Positions 34,558 to 43,896 of a stretch of DNA of 64,000 bases are shown in pieces. The position numbers and the translations under genes were made by a program. The notes under the pieces are model-generated. The model worked only from the letters and a program-made list of their open reading frames with translations. It was not told where the DNA came from and did not search any database. The stretch comes from Xanthomarina spongicola (GTDB lineage: Bacteria > Bacteroidota > Bacteroidia > Flavobacteriales > Flavobacteriaceae). Each line of letters starts with the position of its first letter. The first letter of the stretch is position 1. The stretch lies in the NCBI RefSeq assembly GCF_003148645.1, contig NZ_QGGP01000002.1, positions 231,525 through 295,524 on the forward strand, read 5' to 3'.

Positions 34558-35727
34558 ATGAAAAATTTTTACATCTTGCTACTAGTATTGTTTACAATTA
34601 GTGCAAACTCACAAACAGTTACTACTTATTTAAATTCCCCAGATGCTACTGTAGACGATGATTTAGTTTTAGATTCTCAAGGAAATCTATATGGTTCTAA
34701 TTTTTACGGAGGTAACGTTTATAAAATCACTCCAGATGGAAGCTCATCACTATTTGTGTCAGGATTAATTTATGCAAATGGTTTAGCAGTAGATTCAGAA
34801 GACAATGTTTATGTTAATGCATATTTAGAAGGGTCTATTAACAAATACGATAGCGATGGTAATTTACTTCAAATATTCCCAATTGGAGATGGTTATCCTT
34901 CTGGGCTTATTAAAGCGTATAAAAGCGATAATATGGTGTTTACAGATGTTGGAGATAACAGTATTAAAGAATTGTCAACTACAGATGGCACTGTAAGTGT
35001 GCTAACAGGTGGGGAAGGCCTATTAAACATACCAGTAGGTATTGTTTATGGTCCTAAAGGAGATTTATATATAGGAAACTATATTGGAAGAGAAATCTAT
35101 CGTTTACCAGCAAAAGGTGGTGACTTGGAGTATGTTGCTACAGTTCCTGCCCCAAATAATTATGTGCCATATTTAGCCTTTATTGCTTATGCACAAGGAT
35201 CTTTGTATGGAACAGTTTACGGAGAGCATAAAATTTATAAAATAAACCCACGAAATGTTGATGATGTAGAAATATATTCAGGTAGTGTTTTTGGAAATAC
35301 GGATGGACATTTGTCTGAAGTAACATATGCGTTTCCAGCTGGTATTCTAGCAAATCAATCTGGTAATACTTTGTATGTTTCAGAATTTGATGGTAATGGT
35401 AATATTAGAAAAATTACTAATGGAAATGCGTATGGAAACAATTCAAGAATGGTCGAAAACACGTTGCGTATAGAAACATATCCTAATCCAGCTACAGATT
35501 ATATCAATATAGTAAGTCATTCAGATTCTGAGAAAAAATCCAATAACTTATTTGATATAAAACTTTATAGTATCTCAACAGGTCTTGAAGTGCTAAGCCA
35601 AGAAGCTGTTGATATTAATGGTAAGTATTCTTTGTCCTTAATAGGATTACAAACAGGATTATATGAGCTAATTATCTCAAATGATGAAGCTAAAAAGTCA
35701 AGTACCATTGTTATAAATAGAAAATAA
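34558..35727 (+). CDS. T9SS-sorted NHL/SMP-30-like beta-propeller protein
   Basis: The 389-residue protein has a signal peptide (1-19) and about six propeller blades (about 25-295). Repeats of the form DSQGNLYGSNFYGGNVYKIT, DSEDNVYVNAY and GPKGDLYIGNYIGREIYRL resemble NHL or SMP-30/gluconolactonase blades. A type A T9SS sorting domain (about 305-389) has TYPNPATDYINIVS and GLQTGLYELII and ends STIVINRK. It is probably cell-surface or secreted. The upstream paired repeats suggest control by the neighbouring LytTR system. Ligand or enzyme activity is unknown. Confidence 0.87.
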   Translation: MKNFYILLLVLFTISANSQTVTTYLNSPDATVDDDLVLDSQGNLYGSNFYGGNVYKITPDGSSSLFVSGLIYANGLAVDSEDNVYVNAYLEGSINKYDSDGNLLQIFPIGDGYPSGLIKAYKSDNMVFTDVGDNSIKELSTTDGTVSVLTGGEGLLNIPVGIVYGPKGDLYIGNYIGREIYRLPAKGGDLEYVATVPAPNNYVPYLAFIAYAQGSLYGTVYGEHKIYKINPRNVDDVEIYSGSVFGNTDGHLSEVTYAFPAGILANQSGNTLYVSEFDGNGNIRKITNGNAYGNNSRMVENTLRIETYPNPATDYINIVSHSDSEKKSNNLFDIKLYSISTGLEVLSQEAVDINGKYSLSLIGLQTGLYELIISNDEAKKSSTIVINRK

Positions 35728-35828
35728 GTTTTAATATTGATAAGAGAAACTATAATACTTAATAATACCTAGTTGACTTAATTTTAATTTAATTTTAAAA
35801 TTAATTTGGAACGCTTCTCTTCAAACCT

Positions 35829-35874
35829 GTGCTATCTATTGCTATTAGTTATATACTTTAGTAATAGTTAGCAC
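35829..35874 (+). terminator. Terminator after the propeller gene
   Basis: Arms of 16 nt (GTGCTATCTATTGCTA and a partner with two mismatches) around a 14-base loop, followed by TTTGGTTTTTT. It lies about 100 bp downstream of the stop codon. Confidence 0.65.
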
Positions 35875-35945
35875 TTTGGTTTTTTCTATACTAAAACAAT
35901 CAAAAAAATCATGAACTGTCATTCGCTATTCATAAATCAATATTG

Positions 35946-35998
35946 TATTTTTGTACTCGTTTAAAAAACTATGTCATGCTGAGCTTGTCGAAGCATCT
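35946..35998 (+). promoter_or_regulatory. lpdA promoter element and REP-like repeat
   Basis: TATTTTTG (35946-35953) matches the -7 consensus about 70 bp before the ATG. The REP-like sequence GTCATGCTGAGCTTGTCGAA and its continuation (35973-35998) lies inside the predicted leader. It is of a type dispersed in many Bacteroidota genomes. Confidence 0.55.
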
Positions 35999-36021
35999 TT
36001 ATTAATATTTAATACAATTAT

Positions 36022-37422
36022 ATGAATTCATACGATGTAGCCATTATTGGTTCTGGTCCTGGAGGATATGTAGCAGCTATTCGTTGCGCACAGCTAGGAA
36101 TGAAAACTGCCATTATAGAAAAATATCCAGTTCTTGGAGGAACTTGCCTAAATGTAGGTTGTATTCCAAGTAAAGCCCTTTTAGATTCTTCTCATCATTA
36201 TGAAGATGCTGTGAAACATTTCGAAGAACATGGAATCGATATTCCAGGAGATATAAAGGTGAATTTAAAACAAATGATTGCCAGAAAACAATCAGTTGTA
36301 GATCAAACTACAGGTGGTATTGATTTCTTAATGAAGAAAAATAAAGTGGATGTCTATCAAGGTTTAGGAAGCTTTAAAGATGCCACACATATTACTATTA
36401 AAGGTGAAGAAACTACTGAAATAGAAGCGAAAAACACGATTATTGCTACTGGAAGTAAACCTTCAAATTTGCCATTCATAAATATTGACAAAGAGAGAGT
36501 TATAACTTCAACTGAAGCGTTGAAACTTACCGAAATTCCAAAACACTTAATCGTTATTGGTGGAGGTGTTATAGGTTTAGAGCTTGGACAAGTTTACAAA
36601 CGTTTAGGAGCAGAAGTTTCTGTTATTGAATATATGGACAGAATTATTCCAACTATGGACGCTGGCTTGTCTAAAGAATTAAACAAGGTCTTAAAGAAGC
36701 AGAAATTCAAAATTAATGCCTCTCATAAAGTAAAATCTGTTGAAAGAAAAGGTAATGAAGTTATAGTAAAAGCAGATAATAAAAAAGGCGAAGAAATAGA
36801 ATTTAAAGGCGATTACTGCTTGGTATCTGTTGGACGTCGTCCTTATACAGATGGCTTGAATGCTGAAGCAGCAGGTGTTATATTAAACAACAGAGGTCAA
36901 GTGGAAGTTAATGACCACTTACAAACCTCAGCTAGTAATATTTATGCCATTGGAGATGTTATAAAAGGTGCTATGTTAGCTCATAAAGCTGAAGAAGAAG
37001 GTGTTTTTGTAGCTGAAACCATAGCAGGACAAAAACCACATATTGATTATAACTTAATTCCTGGTGTGGTTTATACATGGCCAGAAGTTGCTGCTGTTGG
37101 ACAAACAGAAGAGCAACTTAAAGAGGCAGGAGTAGATTATAAAGTTGGACAATTCCCTATGCGTGCTTTAGGTAGAAGTAGAGCTAGTATGGATTTAGAT
37201 GGTTTTGTGAAAATTCTAGCAGATAAAACTACAGACGAAATTTTAGGAGTTCACATGATTGGTGCACGTGCTGCAGACATGATTGCTGAAGCTGTGGTAG
37301 CCATGGAATACAGAGCTTCAGCTGAAGATATCTCTCGTATGTCTCATGCGCATCCAACATTTACAGAAGCCATTAAAGAAGCTGCTTTAGCTGCAACAGG
37401 CGATAGAGCTTTGCATATTTAA
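36022..37422 (+). CDS. lpdA: Dihydrolipoyl dehydrogenase
   Basis: The 466-residue flavoenzyme has the FAD-binding IIGSGPGGYVAAIRCAQLG and the redox disulfide GGTCLNVGCIPS (C42, C47). It also has the NAD-binding IVIGGGVIGLELGQV, a second FAD motif YAIGDV, and the C-terminal catalytic HAHPTFTEAIKEA. It reoxidises lipoamide in 2-oxoacid dehydrogenase complexes and the glycine cleavage system. It is monocistronic here, followed by a repeat and a strong terminator, so it probably serves several complexes encoded elsewhere. Confidence 0.95.
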   Translation: MNSYDVAIIGSGPGGYVAAIRCAQLGMKTAIIEKYPVLGGTCLNVGCIPSKALLDSSHHYEDAVKHFEEHGIDIPGDIKVNLKQMIARKQSVVDQTTGGIDFLMKKNKVDVYQGLGSFKDATHITIKGEETTEIEAKNTIIATGSKPSNLPFINIDKERVITSTEALKLTEIPKHLIVIGGGVIGLELGQVYKRLGAEVSVIEYMDRIIPTMDAGLSKELNKVLKKQKFKINASHKVKSVERKGNEVIVKADNKKGEEIEFKGDYCLVSVGRRPYTDGLNAEAAGVILNNRGQVEVNDHLQTSASNIYAIGDVIKGAMLAHKAEEEGVFVAETIAGQKPHIDYNLIPGVVYTWPEVAAVGQTEEQLKEAGVDYKVGQFPMRALGRSRASMDLDGFVKILADKTTDEILGVHMIGARAADMIAEAVVAMEYRASAEDISRMSHAHPTFTEAIKEAALAATGDRALHI

Positions 37423-37423
37423 C

Positions 37424-37480
37424 AAATTCCTGCAAAAGCAGGAATCTCATAATAAAAAGCCACCAATAAGGTGGCTTTTT
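37424..37480 (+). terminator. REP-like hairpin plus intrinsic terminator after lpdA
   Basis: The first part (37424-37449) is the dispersed palindrome ATTCCTGC-AAAA-GCAGGAAT followed by CTCA, which starts 1 bp after the stop codon. It is followed by a strong terminator: AAAAAGCCACC (37454-37464), loop AATAA, GGTGGCTTTTT (37470-37480). Confidence 0.9.
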
Positions 37481-37640
37481 ATTGTTTATAACTGTTTATA
37501 ACTTCAATAGGGATTCACTATTTAAAATTTTAATTTAGCTTCTGTCTGTCGGCGAATAGGTGTCATCAGATATAAAACATTGAAAAGATTTCTTATCAAG
37601 TCGTTTTTTAGAAATTTATAAAGTCACTTACAAAAGTATT

Positions 37641-38681
37641 ATGACAAAGAAAAAAACAAAACGAATTTTTAAAATTGTATTAATAGTAGCAACCATATCC
37701 TCCTTATTTTTTGTGCCATGGCTTTTAGTTAAAGCATGGATACTTCCACTACCAGATGCGATTCAGGAACAGATGGACAAAGCTATAGGTTATGGATTTG
37801 ATGGTATGATAGTTTATGTGGACCAAGCTGGTAATCCACCTCAGTATTTTGCTTCTGGGTGGCACAATCGAGAAACTAAGGTGCCTGCCAAACCAAACGC
37901 ACTTTTTAAACTTGCCAGTATTAGCAAGCTATATGATGCTGTGGCTGTTACCAAATTGGTGAGTGATGGACAGCTTTCTCTTGATAAAACCATTGCTGAT
38001 TATTTACCGGAACTTGAAGGAAGAATCGAAAACTCAAACAAAATATCTTTGAGATTGATGTTACAGCATAGAAGCGGCATTCCTAATTTTACAGACGCTC
38101 CAAATTTTTGGGCTGCTCCAACTGAGACCTATGAAGAAAGTCTTGCATTGATTCTAGATAAGTCGGCCAACTTTGAACCAGGTGAAGACTATGAATATTG
38201 TAATACAAATTATCTTTTAATCAATAAGATTATGGATGACGTACTAGGTTATAATAACTTTCAATTTCTTGAGGAAGAAATACTCATGCCGCTAAATCTT
38301 AACAATACCTTCGGTTCACTCAAAGAAGTGAATTTGAAGGATGTAATGAGTGGCTATCATGTTGGACATCCCTTTGATTTAAAAGAAGACGAACATGGCA
38401 TGTTAGCAACAGCAGAAGACGTAGGTATTTTCCTAAGAGCATTGAATGATGGATCATTGTTTGAACCAGGAGAACAGGAAATATATGCCTCTATTTATAA
38501 ATATGAACATGCAGGTTGGGTTCCTGGATATCAGAGTTTTGCTAAATATCACGAAGACCTTAATGCTGTAATTGTTGAGTTTTATAGCACTACTGATCCT
38601 AAATTGTACAATTGGAACTTATCAGAAATCATAAATAATAGAATTGTTAAAATACTGAAAAGACAACAAAGGTCTGAATAA
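37641..38681 (+). CDS. Beta-lactamase-family serine hydrolase
   Basis: The 346-residue protein has an N-terminal membrane anchor (about 10-30) and the class C/penicillin-binding-like motifs. These are SISK (S93 nucleophile, K96), YCN in EYCNTNY, and HAG near residue 285. Members are D-aminopeptidases, esterases or beta-lactamases, and the sequence does not decide between them. The active site should face the periplasm. It is a single gene between lpdA and a LytTR system. Confidence 0.85.
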   Translation: MTKKKTKRIFKIVLIVATISSLFFVPWLLVKAWILPLPDAIQEQMDKAIGYGFDGMIVYVDQAGNPPQYFASGWHNRETKVPAKPNALFKLASISKLYDAVAVTKLVSDGQLSLDKTIADYLPELEGRIENSNKISLRLMLQHRSGIPNFTDAPNFWAAPTETYEESLALILDKSANFEPGEDYEYCNTNYLLINKIMDDVLGYNNFQFLEEEILMPLNLNNTFGSLKEVNLKDVMSGYHVGHPFDLKEDEHGMLATAEDVGIFLRALNDGSLFEPGEQEIYASIYKYEHAGWVPGYQSFAKYHEDLNAVIVEFYSTTDPKLYNWNLSEIINNRIVKILKRQQRSE

Positions 38682-38736
38682 TGTATAAAAGGAATTAAGG
38701 TGCTCTTTTTTTTAACGATAAACGAAACTTATTTTT

Positions 38737-39453
38737 TTAATATTTCTCCAACAACTCCAAAACCTCCTTTTTATAGCTTCTACTAATAGTTAAAGCTTGT
38801 CCATGAATAACAATATGCTCATTGGTAAAAGAAGATATATGTGCCAAAGCTATAATAAACGATCTGTGGATTCTAATAAATTGCTTGTTAGGTAGTTTGG
38901 CCTCAATAGCACTTATGGTTTCACGAGTGACAATAGTTTCATTAGCTAAATGGATTTTTATATAATCGCTAAAACTTTCAATGTAAATAATGGCATCGAA
39001 ATCAATTTTAATCATACGCCTGTCTGAACGAACGAACATAAAATTATTGCTTTCTATTTCTAGAGTTTCGTTGTTTTTAGAATCACTATAAACTTCAAAA
39101 TAGGTGTTTACAGCTTTTAACAAGCGTTCAAAGGAAATGGGTTTTAGTAAATAATCAACAGCTTGAAGCTCAAAACCTTCCACTGCATAATCTCGATAAG
39201 CTGTAGTAAAAATAATTTTTATGTTTTTGTTTATGGACTTAGCAAAAGCAATTCCAGAAATTTCAGGCATGTTAATATCCAGGAACACCAAATCAATGTC
39301 GTTATTACTAATCTCATTAAATGCTTCCATGGCATTGCTGCAACTTGCCACGATATGGATATTGCTTATTTTAGAGAGATGTGTAGCAATAATTTCTCTG
39401 GCAATGGCTTCGTCATCGACAATTAAACAGGATATTTTTTTAGTTTTACTCAA
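38737..39453 (-). CDS. LytTR-family response regulator
   Basis: The 238-residue protein has a receiver domain with VDDEAIAREII, the phospho-aspartate in DLVFLDINMPE and K of LLKPIS. A LytTR DNA-binding domain follows (about 135-238, RRMIKIDFDAIIYIES, QFIRIHRSFI, ISRSYKKEVLEL). The gene directly follows its kinase with no spacer. It is a second LytS/LytTR pair, separate from the one about 5 kb to the left. No paired GTT repeat of the kind found there was noticed near this pair. Confidence 0.92.
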   Translation of the reverse strand: MSKTKKISCLIVDDEAIAREIIATHLSKISNIHIVASCSNAMEAFNEISNNDIDLVFLDINMPEISGIAFAKSINKNIKIIFTTAYRDYAVEGFELQAVDYLLKPISFERLLKAVNTYFEVYSDSKNNETLEIESNNFMFVRSDRRMIKIDFDAIIYIESFSDYIKIHLANETIVTRETISAIEAKLPNKQFIRIHRSFIIALAHISSFTNEHIVIHGQALTISRSYKKEVLELLEKY

Positions 39454-40506
39454 TTACTTTGTACTTAATGATAAGTTTACTTTAAATAGGTTTTTTGAAT
39501 CGTCTATGTTTAGTTCATATTTGTTTTTGTACAGTAAATCCAAGCGTTTTTGCATATTTTCTAAACCAATACCATTATCACTGGTTACCGATTTGGAGCT
39601 TGTATTTTCAATAGAGAAAACAATATGTTCTTCAGTACAAGATAAATCAATTTTAATAGTTAACACACCATCTTTTATATGACCATGTTTAAAACTATTT
39701 TCAATAAAAGGCAGTAGGAGCATAGGAGCAATTTGAGCGCTTTCTAAGATGTTTTCAGTATGGAAAGTGACATCCAACGTGTTGTTAAATCGCAATTTTT
39801 CAAGCTCAATATAATCTTTTATATGATTTATTTCTTCAGTAAGTAACACAAAAGGTTTATCTACTTGATAGAGCAAATAATCTAACAAGTTTGAGAGTTT
39901 TAAAATCATTTCAGGTGTTTCATCAGCTTTTTTTAACGCAAAACCATACATGGTATTCAAAGTATTAAACAAGAAATGTGGATGAATTTGCATTTTTAGG
40001 TAATTCAGTTCCTGTTCTTTTAGTTTTAGTTGCGTTTCTAGAATTTTAGTTTCGAGTTTCTTAGTGTTTTCGGCTTGAATTAAATTCAATTTTAACAATT
40101 TAAAAGCGCTAACAACTACAACTACCAAATACACGCTAGTTGTTACCAACAAGATGTTTCTGGTAATGGGATTCATGTCGGTATATTCAAAATTAGCCAG
40201 ATAAATCAGGCTAAAAAAAATAGAAACCATAATAAGATAACCCGAAATAATCAATGTATATAAACTGTATAGACCAAATTGCCAATAACGTTTTGTTACT
40301 AAATATTCTGGTATTAATTTATAAATAGATACGTAAGTTGTTGCAATGGTTACAGGCATTAAAAACAACGAAAATAGCAAGGTGTTATTAAAATTATCAC
40401 TCCCAGAACCAAAAAAATATGTAAAGAATAAAAGTACTGCGCACCAAAAGAAGATGTGAAGAATCGCACGTGCTATTGTTTTTAATATGGTTTTTCTTGT
40501 AAACAT
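39454..40506 (-). CDS. LytS-like sensor histidine kinase
   Basis: The 350-residue protein has four membrane spans in the N-terminal 145 residues. A short coiled coil (TKKLETKILETQLKLKEQEL) leads to the H-box QIHPHFLFNTLNTMYG and an ATPase domain with PFIENSFKHGHI and GIGLENMQKRLDL. It lacks a periplasmic domain. On the minus strand TATATTTG, a -7-like element, lies about 25 bp upstream. It is paired with the LytTR regulator that follows immediately. Confidence 0.9.
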   Translation of the reverse strand: MFTRKTILKTIARAILHIFFWCAVLLFFTYFFGSGSDNFNNTLLFSLFLMPVTIATTYVSIYKLIPEYLVTKRYWQFGLYSLYTLIISGYLIMVSIFFSLIYLANFEYTDMNPITRNILLVTTSVYLVVVVVSAFKLLKLNLIQAENTKKLETKILETQLKLKEQELNYLKMQIHPHFLFNTLNTMYGFALKKADETPEMILKLSNLLDYLLYQVDKPFVLLTEEINHIKDYIELEKLRFNNTLDVTFHTENILESAQIAPMLLLPFIENSFKHGHIKDGVLTIKIDLSCTEEHIVFSIENTSSKSVTSDNGIGLENMQKRLDLLYKNKYELNIDDSKNLFKVNLSLSTK

Positions 40507-40558
40507 ACAGTTTCTTTAAAATACAAATATATTTTGGTTGTTTAATATCTTGTAGTCT

Positions 40559-40632
40559 CGTCACCCTGAAATTATTTCAGGGTCTCATAATTGTATGATT
40601 TTATGCGATTCTGAAATAAGTTCAGAATGACG
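40559..40632. repeat. Paired inverted REP-like units (BIME-like)
   Basis: Two palindromes face each other. CCCTGAA/TTCAGGG lies in the left unit (starts CGTCA) and TTCTGAA/TTCAGAA in the right unit (ends TGACG), with about 18 bp of AT-rich sequence between. The outer ends are inverted copies, so the whole can fold as one large hairpin. It lies in the intergenic gap upstream of the kinase gene. Confidence 0.7.
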
Positions 40633-40844
40633 ACAATCAACATAAAATTCTTTTAAATACATTTTAAGCTACAATAATACCATATTTTTTAAGTGATTTC
40701 ATTTTTTGTAGATGAATGACGGAATTAGCAAGGGTTTCAGCAGATTGTCAAATCCATTACTAATTTGGTTGTTTATCGCATTTAAGTTTTTTATCCAAAC
40801 TTCTCCAGTAAGTTTGACACATCATTAATTTAAAACCATCAGTT
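40633..40844. other. Intergenic region before the ExbB-like gene
   Basis: After the REP-like pair, about 210 bp remain up to the ExbB-like ATG. No gene of convincing length or clear terminator is visible. It should contain the promoter for the ExbB-like/esterase pair; no perfect TANNTTTG element was seen. Confidence 0.4.
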
Positions 40845-41249
40845 ATGAAACTATTAGTATTATTTCCAGAAGCAGTTATTACATTAAATCCTTTAGCAGA
40901 TCGATTTAGCGAAGGAGGCTTTTTTATGTTTCTAATTTTAATCTGCCTACTATTGTCATTATTCTTTATTGTGAAAGGTTTTTTAAGTTTAAAATCTAAT
41001 ATACCAACTTCCAAGCGCATGCTTCAATTAGCTGTAGATACAAGTCTTTTAGGTCTAGTTATGGGCTTTTTTGCTTCTGTACTTGGATTAATTACAGCTT
41101 TCGATTCTATTGAAGCCATGGGAAATGCCGATCCATCTATTTTTGCAGGAGGACTTAAAGTGTCTCTATTAACTGCAACTTTTGGCTTATTTACTTTTAT
41201 TATTGCTAGAATTGGAATTGTTGTTTTAAGAGGATTACAAAAGGACTAA
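40845..41249 (+). CDS. MotA/TolQ/ExbB-like proton-channel domain protein
   Basis: The 134-residue protein has three predicted membrane spans (about 26-46, 68-90, 103-127). The conserved TolQ/ExbB stretch is seen around SLLGLVMGFFASVLGLITAF and in GGLKVSLLTATFGLFTFIIA. It is shorter than normal ExbB and no ExbD/TolR partner is encoded nearby. It may partner with a distant subunit or have a different role. It is followed 24 bp later by an esterase gene. Confidence 0.75.
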   Translation: MKLLVLFPEAVITLNPLADRFSEGGFFMFLILICLLLSLFFIVKGFLSLKSNIPTSKRMLQLAVDTSLLGLVMGFFASVLGLITAFDSIEAMGNADPSIFAGGLKVSLLTATFGLFTFIIARIGIVVLRGLQKD

Positions 41250-41273
41250 TTAACATAAATCAATCAAATCGAT

Positions 41274-42506
41274 ATGCGAACAGTTGTATTTATTTTTATT
41301 TGTGTTTTTTTTCAACTAACAGTTAATGCACAAACAGAATACTTGTATCAAGTAGGAAAGAAAGATAGTTTATATTCAAGCGTACTTAACGAATCTAGAG
41401 ATATTTATATTCAAGTTCCTGAAAGTTATCAATCAAATACAGAAGAGACTTATCCTGTTGTTTATATATTAGATGGCGATGTACTCTTGCCAACTGTAGT
41501 TAATGTTCATGATTATTACAGTGGAGGTTTTATGCCAGAAATGATTATAGTTGGTATTTCTAATGCTGAAAACAGAACGAGAGATTTAACAACATCTAAA
41601 ATCACATCAAGACGTGGAATACCTTATAATGAAGAAAATGGCGAAGCAGATAATTTCCTAGAGTTTATTGAAACTGAACTTATACCTTATGTAGAAGGAA
41701 AATATCCAGTTACTAATTATAGAACATTAATAGGTCATTCGTATGCAGGATTGTTTACAATCTATACCTTATTAAATAAACCTGAATTATTTGAAAACTA
41801 TATAAGCATCGATCCAAGTTTAGATTGGGACGACCAGAAATTATTAAAGCAAGCTGAATCTATTATTCTTAAAAATGATTTCAAAGGGAAAGGTTTGTTT
41901 ATGTCTTTAGGTGGTCAATTACACATGCAAAATGCTGATATAACCATAGACAACGTCATGCAAGACACATCAGAATATACGTTGTTTGCACGTTCCAATA
42001 TGATGTTTTCAAATGTTATAGAAGAAAACCCGGAAAACTCCTTGTTTTATAAGTGGCAGTTTTATCCTAACGATTTACATGGAACTATTCCACAGCCTTC
42101 TATAAAAGATGGTTTGATAACACTTTTTGAATGGTTTCAAATGGAAAGCATGGACAAAATCAATAGTCCAGAAACAGCCATAGAAGAATTGTTAAACGTT
42201 ATTAATCATCGGGAAGAAAAATTGTATGACCACTTTGGTTATCAAACACCTCCATATCCAGAATTTTTATTTAATATGTTAGGTTATATGAATATAGATA
42301 TGGAACAATTAGACAAATCTAAAATGTATTTTGAACAAGCTATTAAATATTACCCAAAAAGCGCTAATGCTTATGATTCTATGGCAGATTATTACGAAGC
42401 TATAACTGACTATAAAAACACTTTAAAATATGTAGCTTTAGCCTATAAGATAAGTGGTAACGACTACCATAAAGAGAGATTAGAAAAGCTTAAAGCTCGA
42501 AACTAA
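41274..42506 (+). CDS. Exported esterase-D-like alpha/beta hydrolase with TPR tail
   Basis: The 410-residue protein has a signal peptide (1-19) and a PF00756-type esterase domain (about 22-285). Visible are the strand/loop YPVVYILDGD, the nucleophile elbow GHSYAG, an acidic residue in SIDPSLDWDD and a histidine in PNDLHGTIP. The C-terminal region (about 335-408) contains two TPR-like helical repeats (QLDKSKMYFEQAIKYYPKSA and a partner). Family members hydrolyse siderophore, S-formylglutathione or acyl esters; the substrate is unknown. Confidence 0.87.
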   Translation: MRTVVFIFICVFFQLTVNAQTEYLYQVGKKDSLYSSVLNESRDIYIQVPESYQSNTEETYPVVYILDGDVLLPTVVNVHDYYSGGFMPEMIIVGISNAENRTRDLTTSKITSRRGIPYNEENGEADNFLEFIETELIPYVEGKYPVTNYRTLIGHSYAGLFTIYTLLNKPELFENYISIDPSLDWDDQKLLKQAESIILKNDFKGKGLFMSLGGQLHMQNADITIDNVMQDTSEYTLFARSNMMFSNVIEENPENSLFYKWQFYPNDLHGTIPQPSIKDGLITLFEWFQMESMDKINSPETAIEELLNVINHREEKLYDHFGYQTPPYPEFLFNMLGYMNIDMEQLDKSKMYFEQAIKYYPKSANAYDSMADYYEAITDYKNTLKYVALAYKISGNDYHKERLEKLKARN

Positions 42507-42535
42507 ACAGAGATATCATTATATTTCAATTAATT

Positions 42536-42587
42536 GCGAATTATATAAATACTGACAATCAGTTTTGTATATGATTCGCTTTTTTAT
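42536..42587 (+). terminator. Terminator after the esterase gene
   Basis: GCGAAT (42536-42541) pairs with ATTCGC (42574-42579), with further pairing of ATATA/TATAT and ACTGA/TCAGT inside, followed by a run of Ts. Confidence 0.8.
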
Positions 42588-42812
42588 TTGTTATTGTTTA
42601 TAATTAGTGTAATAGAATTTTCCTATATACTTGGTCAAGTAATAAAAATTGAAGATATTAGACGTTAGTTAATAATTTATGTTATTAATTATTTGAATAA
42701 TTATGTTGAATTCAAAGCTAGACTTATGTATGGTATAAGTTATTGTTAGGAAGGTTTTGATTAAACAAGGTTATTCTAGTCCCTTTTTAGAAATGAAAAG
42801 GGACTTTTTTTG
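42588..42812 (+). other. Intergenic stretch ending in an orphan terminator
   Basis: No open frame longer than about ten codons with a start is apparent. A strong terminator (AGTCCCTTTT 42778-42787, AAAAGGGACT 42796-42805, then seven Ts) ends it, about 120 bp before the AraC-family gene. Because the esterase already has its own terminator, this may mark a small RNA or an attenuating leader. That is inference. Confidence 0.5.
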
Positions 42813-42929
42813 TTATTTTGAATGGTTTTAATTGTAAAAGTCTTTTTTGATTGAAATTGGATATTAACTGCAAAATAAAAGATATAAAGTCTATATTTAT
42901 AGTACAAAATTTAAGCTAAACGTCAAACG

Positions 42930-43769
42930 ATGCCTATAGAAAACATACCAGAAATCTATATTAAAGACAAAGAAAAACGGCCTGATTTATTTGTCTATGA
43001 TTTTAAAATGACCAATGATGTAGTTAAAAGCAAGGTCAATCTTGGGATGAATATGTTTAGCTTTCTACAAGTTGGTAAAAAGCAAGTCCATTTTGCAGGT
43101 ACTGCAGTTGCTGTAAATAAAGAACAATCTCTATTACTAAAAAAAGGAAACTGGCTCTGGACGGAATTATTAGACACTGAAGCAATATATTATTGTAAAC
43201 TTTTCTTTTTTTCTGAAACGAAACTTAAAGAGTTTCTAGAAAAGCACACAAGAAATGTAGCAATAGTAAAAGACGAAATACCATTTTTTATAATCAGAAA
43301 TGACGCATATATCACGTCTTATTTAAACTCATTATCTACCATAAGTGATGCACCAGCTGTTTTTATGGAAAATCTACTGTCTGTAAAGTTTGAAGAATTA
43401 ATGCTTTATTTACTTCAGAAATACGGAAGAAAATTTGAACTTTATCTGTATTCTTTAATCGCTTCAGAAACATCTCCCTTTAAAAAGATTATAGAAAATA
43501 AGATTCATTCTAATTTAAAACTTGAAGAAATAGCCTTTTTATGCAATATGAGTTTATCTACTTTTAAACGGCAATTTATTAAGGAATACAATGAGTCTCC
43601 TGGAAAATGGCTACAAAACAAAAGGCTTCAAAATGCCAAAAATCTTTTAGAACAAGGTAAGTTAAAGCCTTCAGACATCTATTTGGATTTTGGTTATAAC
43701 AATCTTTCAAATTTTAGTATCGCTTTTAAGAACAAATTCGGATTTAATCCTAGTGAAATCTCTTCTTAA
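42930..43769 (+). CDS. AraC-family transcriptional regulator
   Basis: The 279-residue protein has an N-terminal sensing domain (about 1-165, no recognised ligand motif). A C-terminal AraC HTH pair follows (about 180-279), with LKLEEIAFLCNMSLSTFKRQ as the first helix-turn-helix and PSDIYLDFGYNNLSNFSIAF as the second. It precedes the GlcG-like gene in the same orientation by about 130 bp and may control it. Confidence 0.9.
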   Translation: MPIENIPEIYIKDKEKRPDLFVYDFKMTNDVVKSKVNLGMNMFSFLQVGKKQVHFAGTAVAVNKEQSLLLKKGNWLWTELLDTEAIYYCKLFFFSETKLKEFLEKHTRNVAIVKDEIPFFIIRNDAYITSYLNSLSTISDAPAVFMENLLSVKFEELMLYLLQKYGRKFELYLYSLIASETSPFKKIIENKIHSNLKLEEIAFLCNMSLSTFKRQFIKEYNESPGKWLQNKRLQNAKNLLEQGKLKPSDIYLDFGYNNLSNFSIAFKNKFGFNPSEISS

Positions 43770-43854
43770 TTCTTCAAAAACTTCATTTTCAAACTTGACC
43801 TTTTTTCATAAGTTATTGAACTGTTTTAGTAATTAGATGTCTTATCTCTCATAG

Positions 43855-43862
43855 TATATTTG
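43855..43862 (+). promoter_or_regulatory. -7 element of the GlcG-like gene
   Basis: TATATTTG matches the Bacteroidota -7 consensus 34 bp before the start codon; the -33 region is weak, which fits activator dependence. Confidence 0.5.
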
Positions 43863-43896
43863 CATCACAATAATAACAAAACTAAAAACAAAAATT

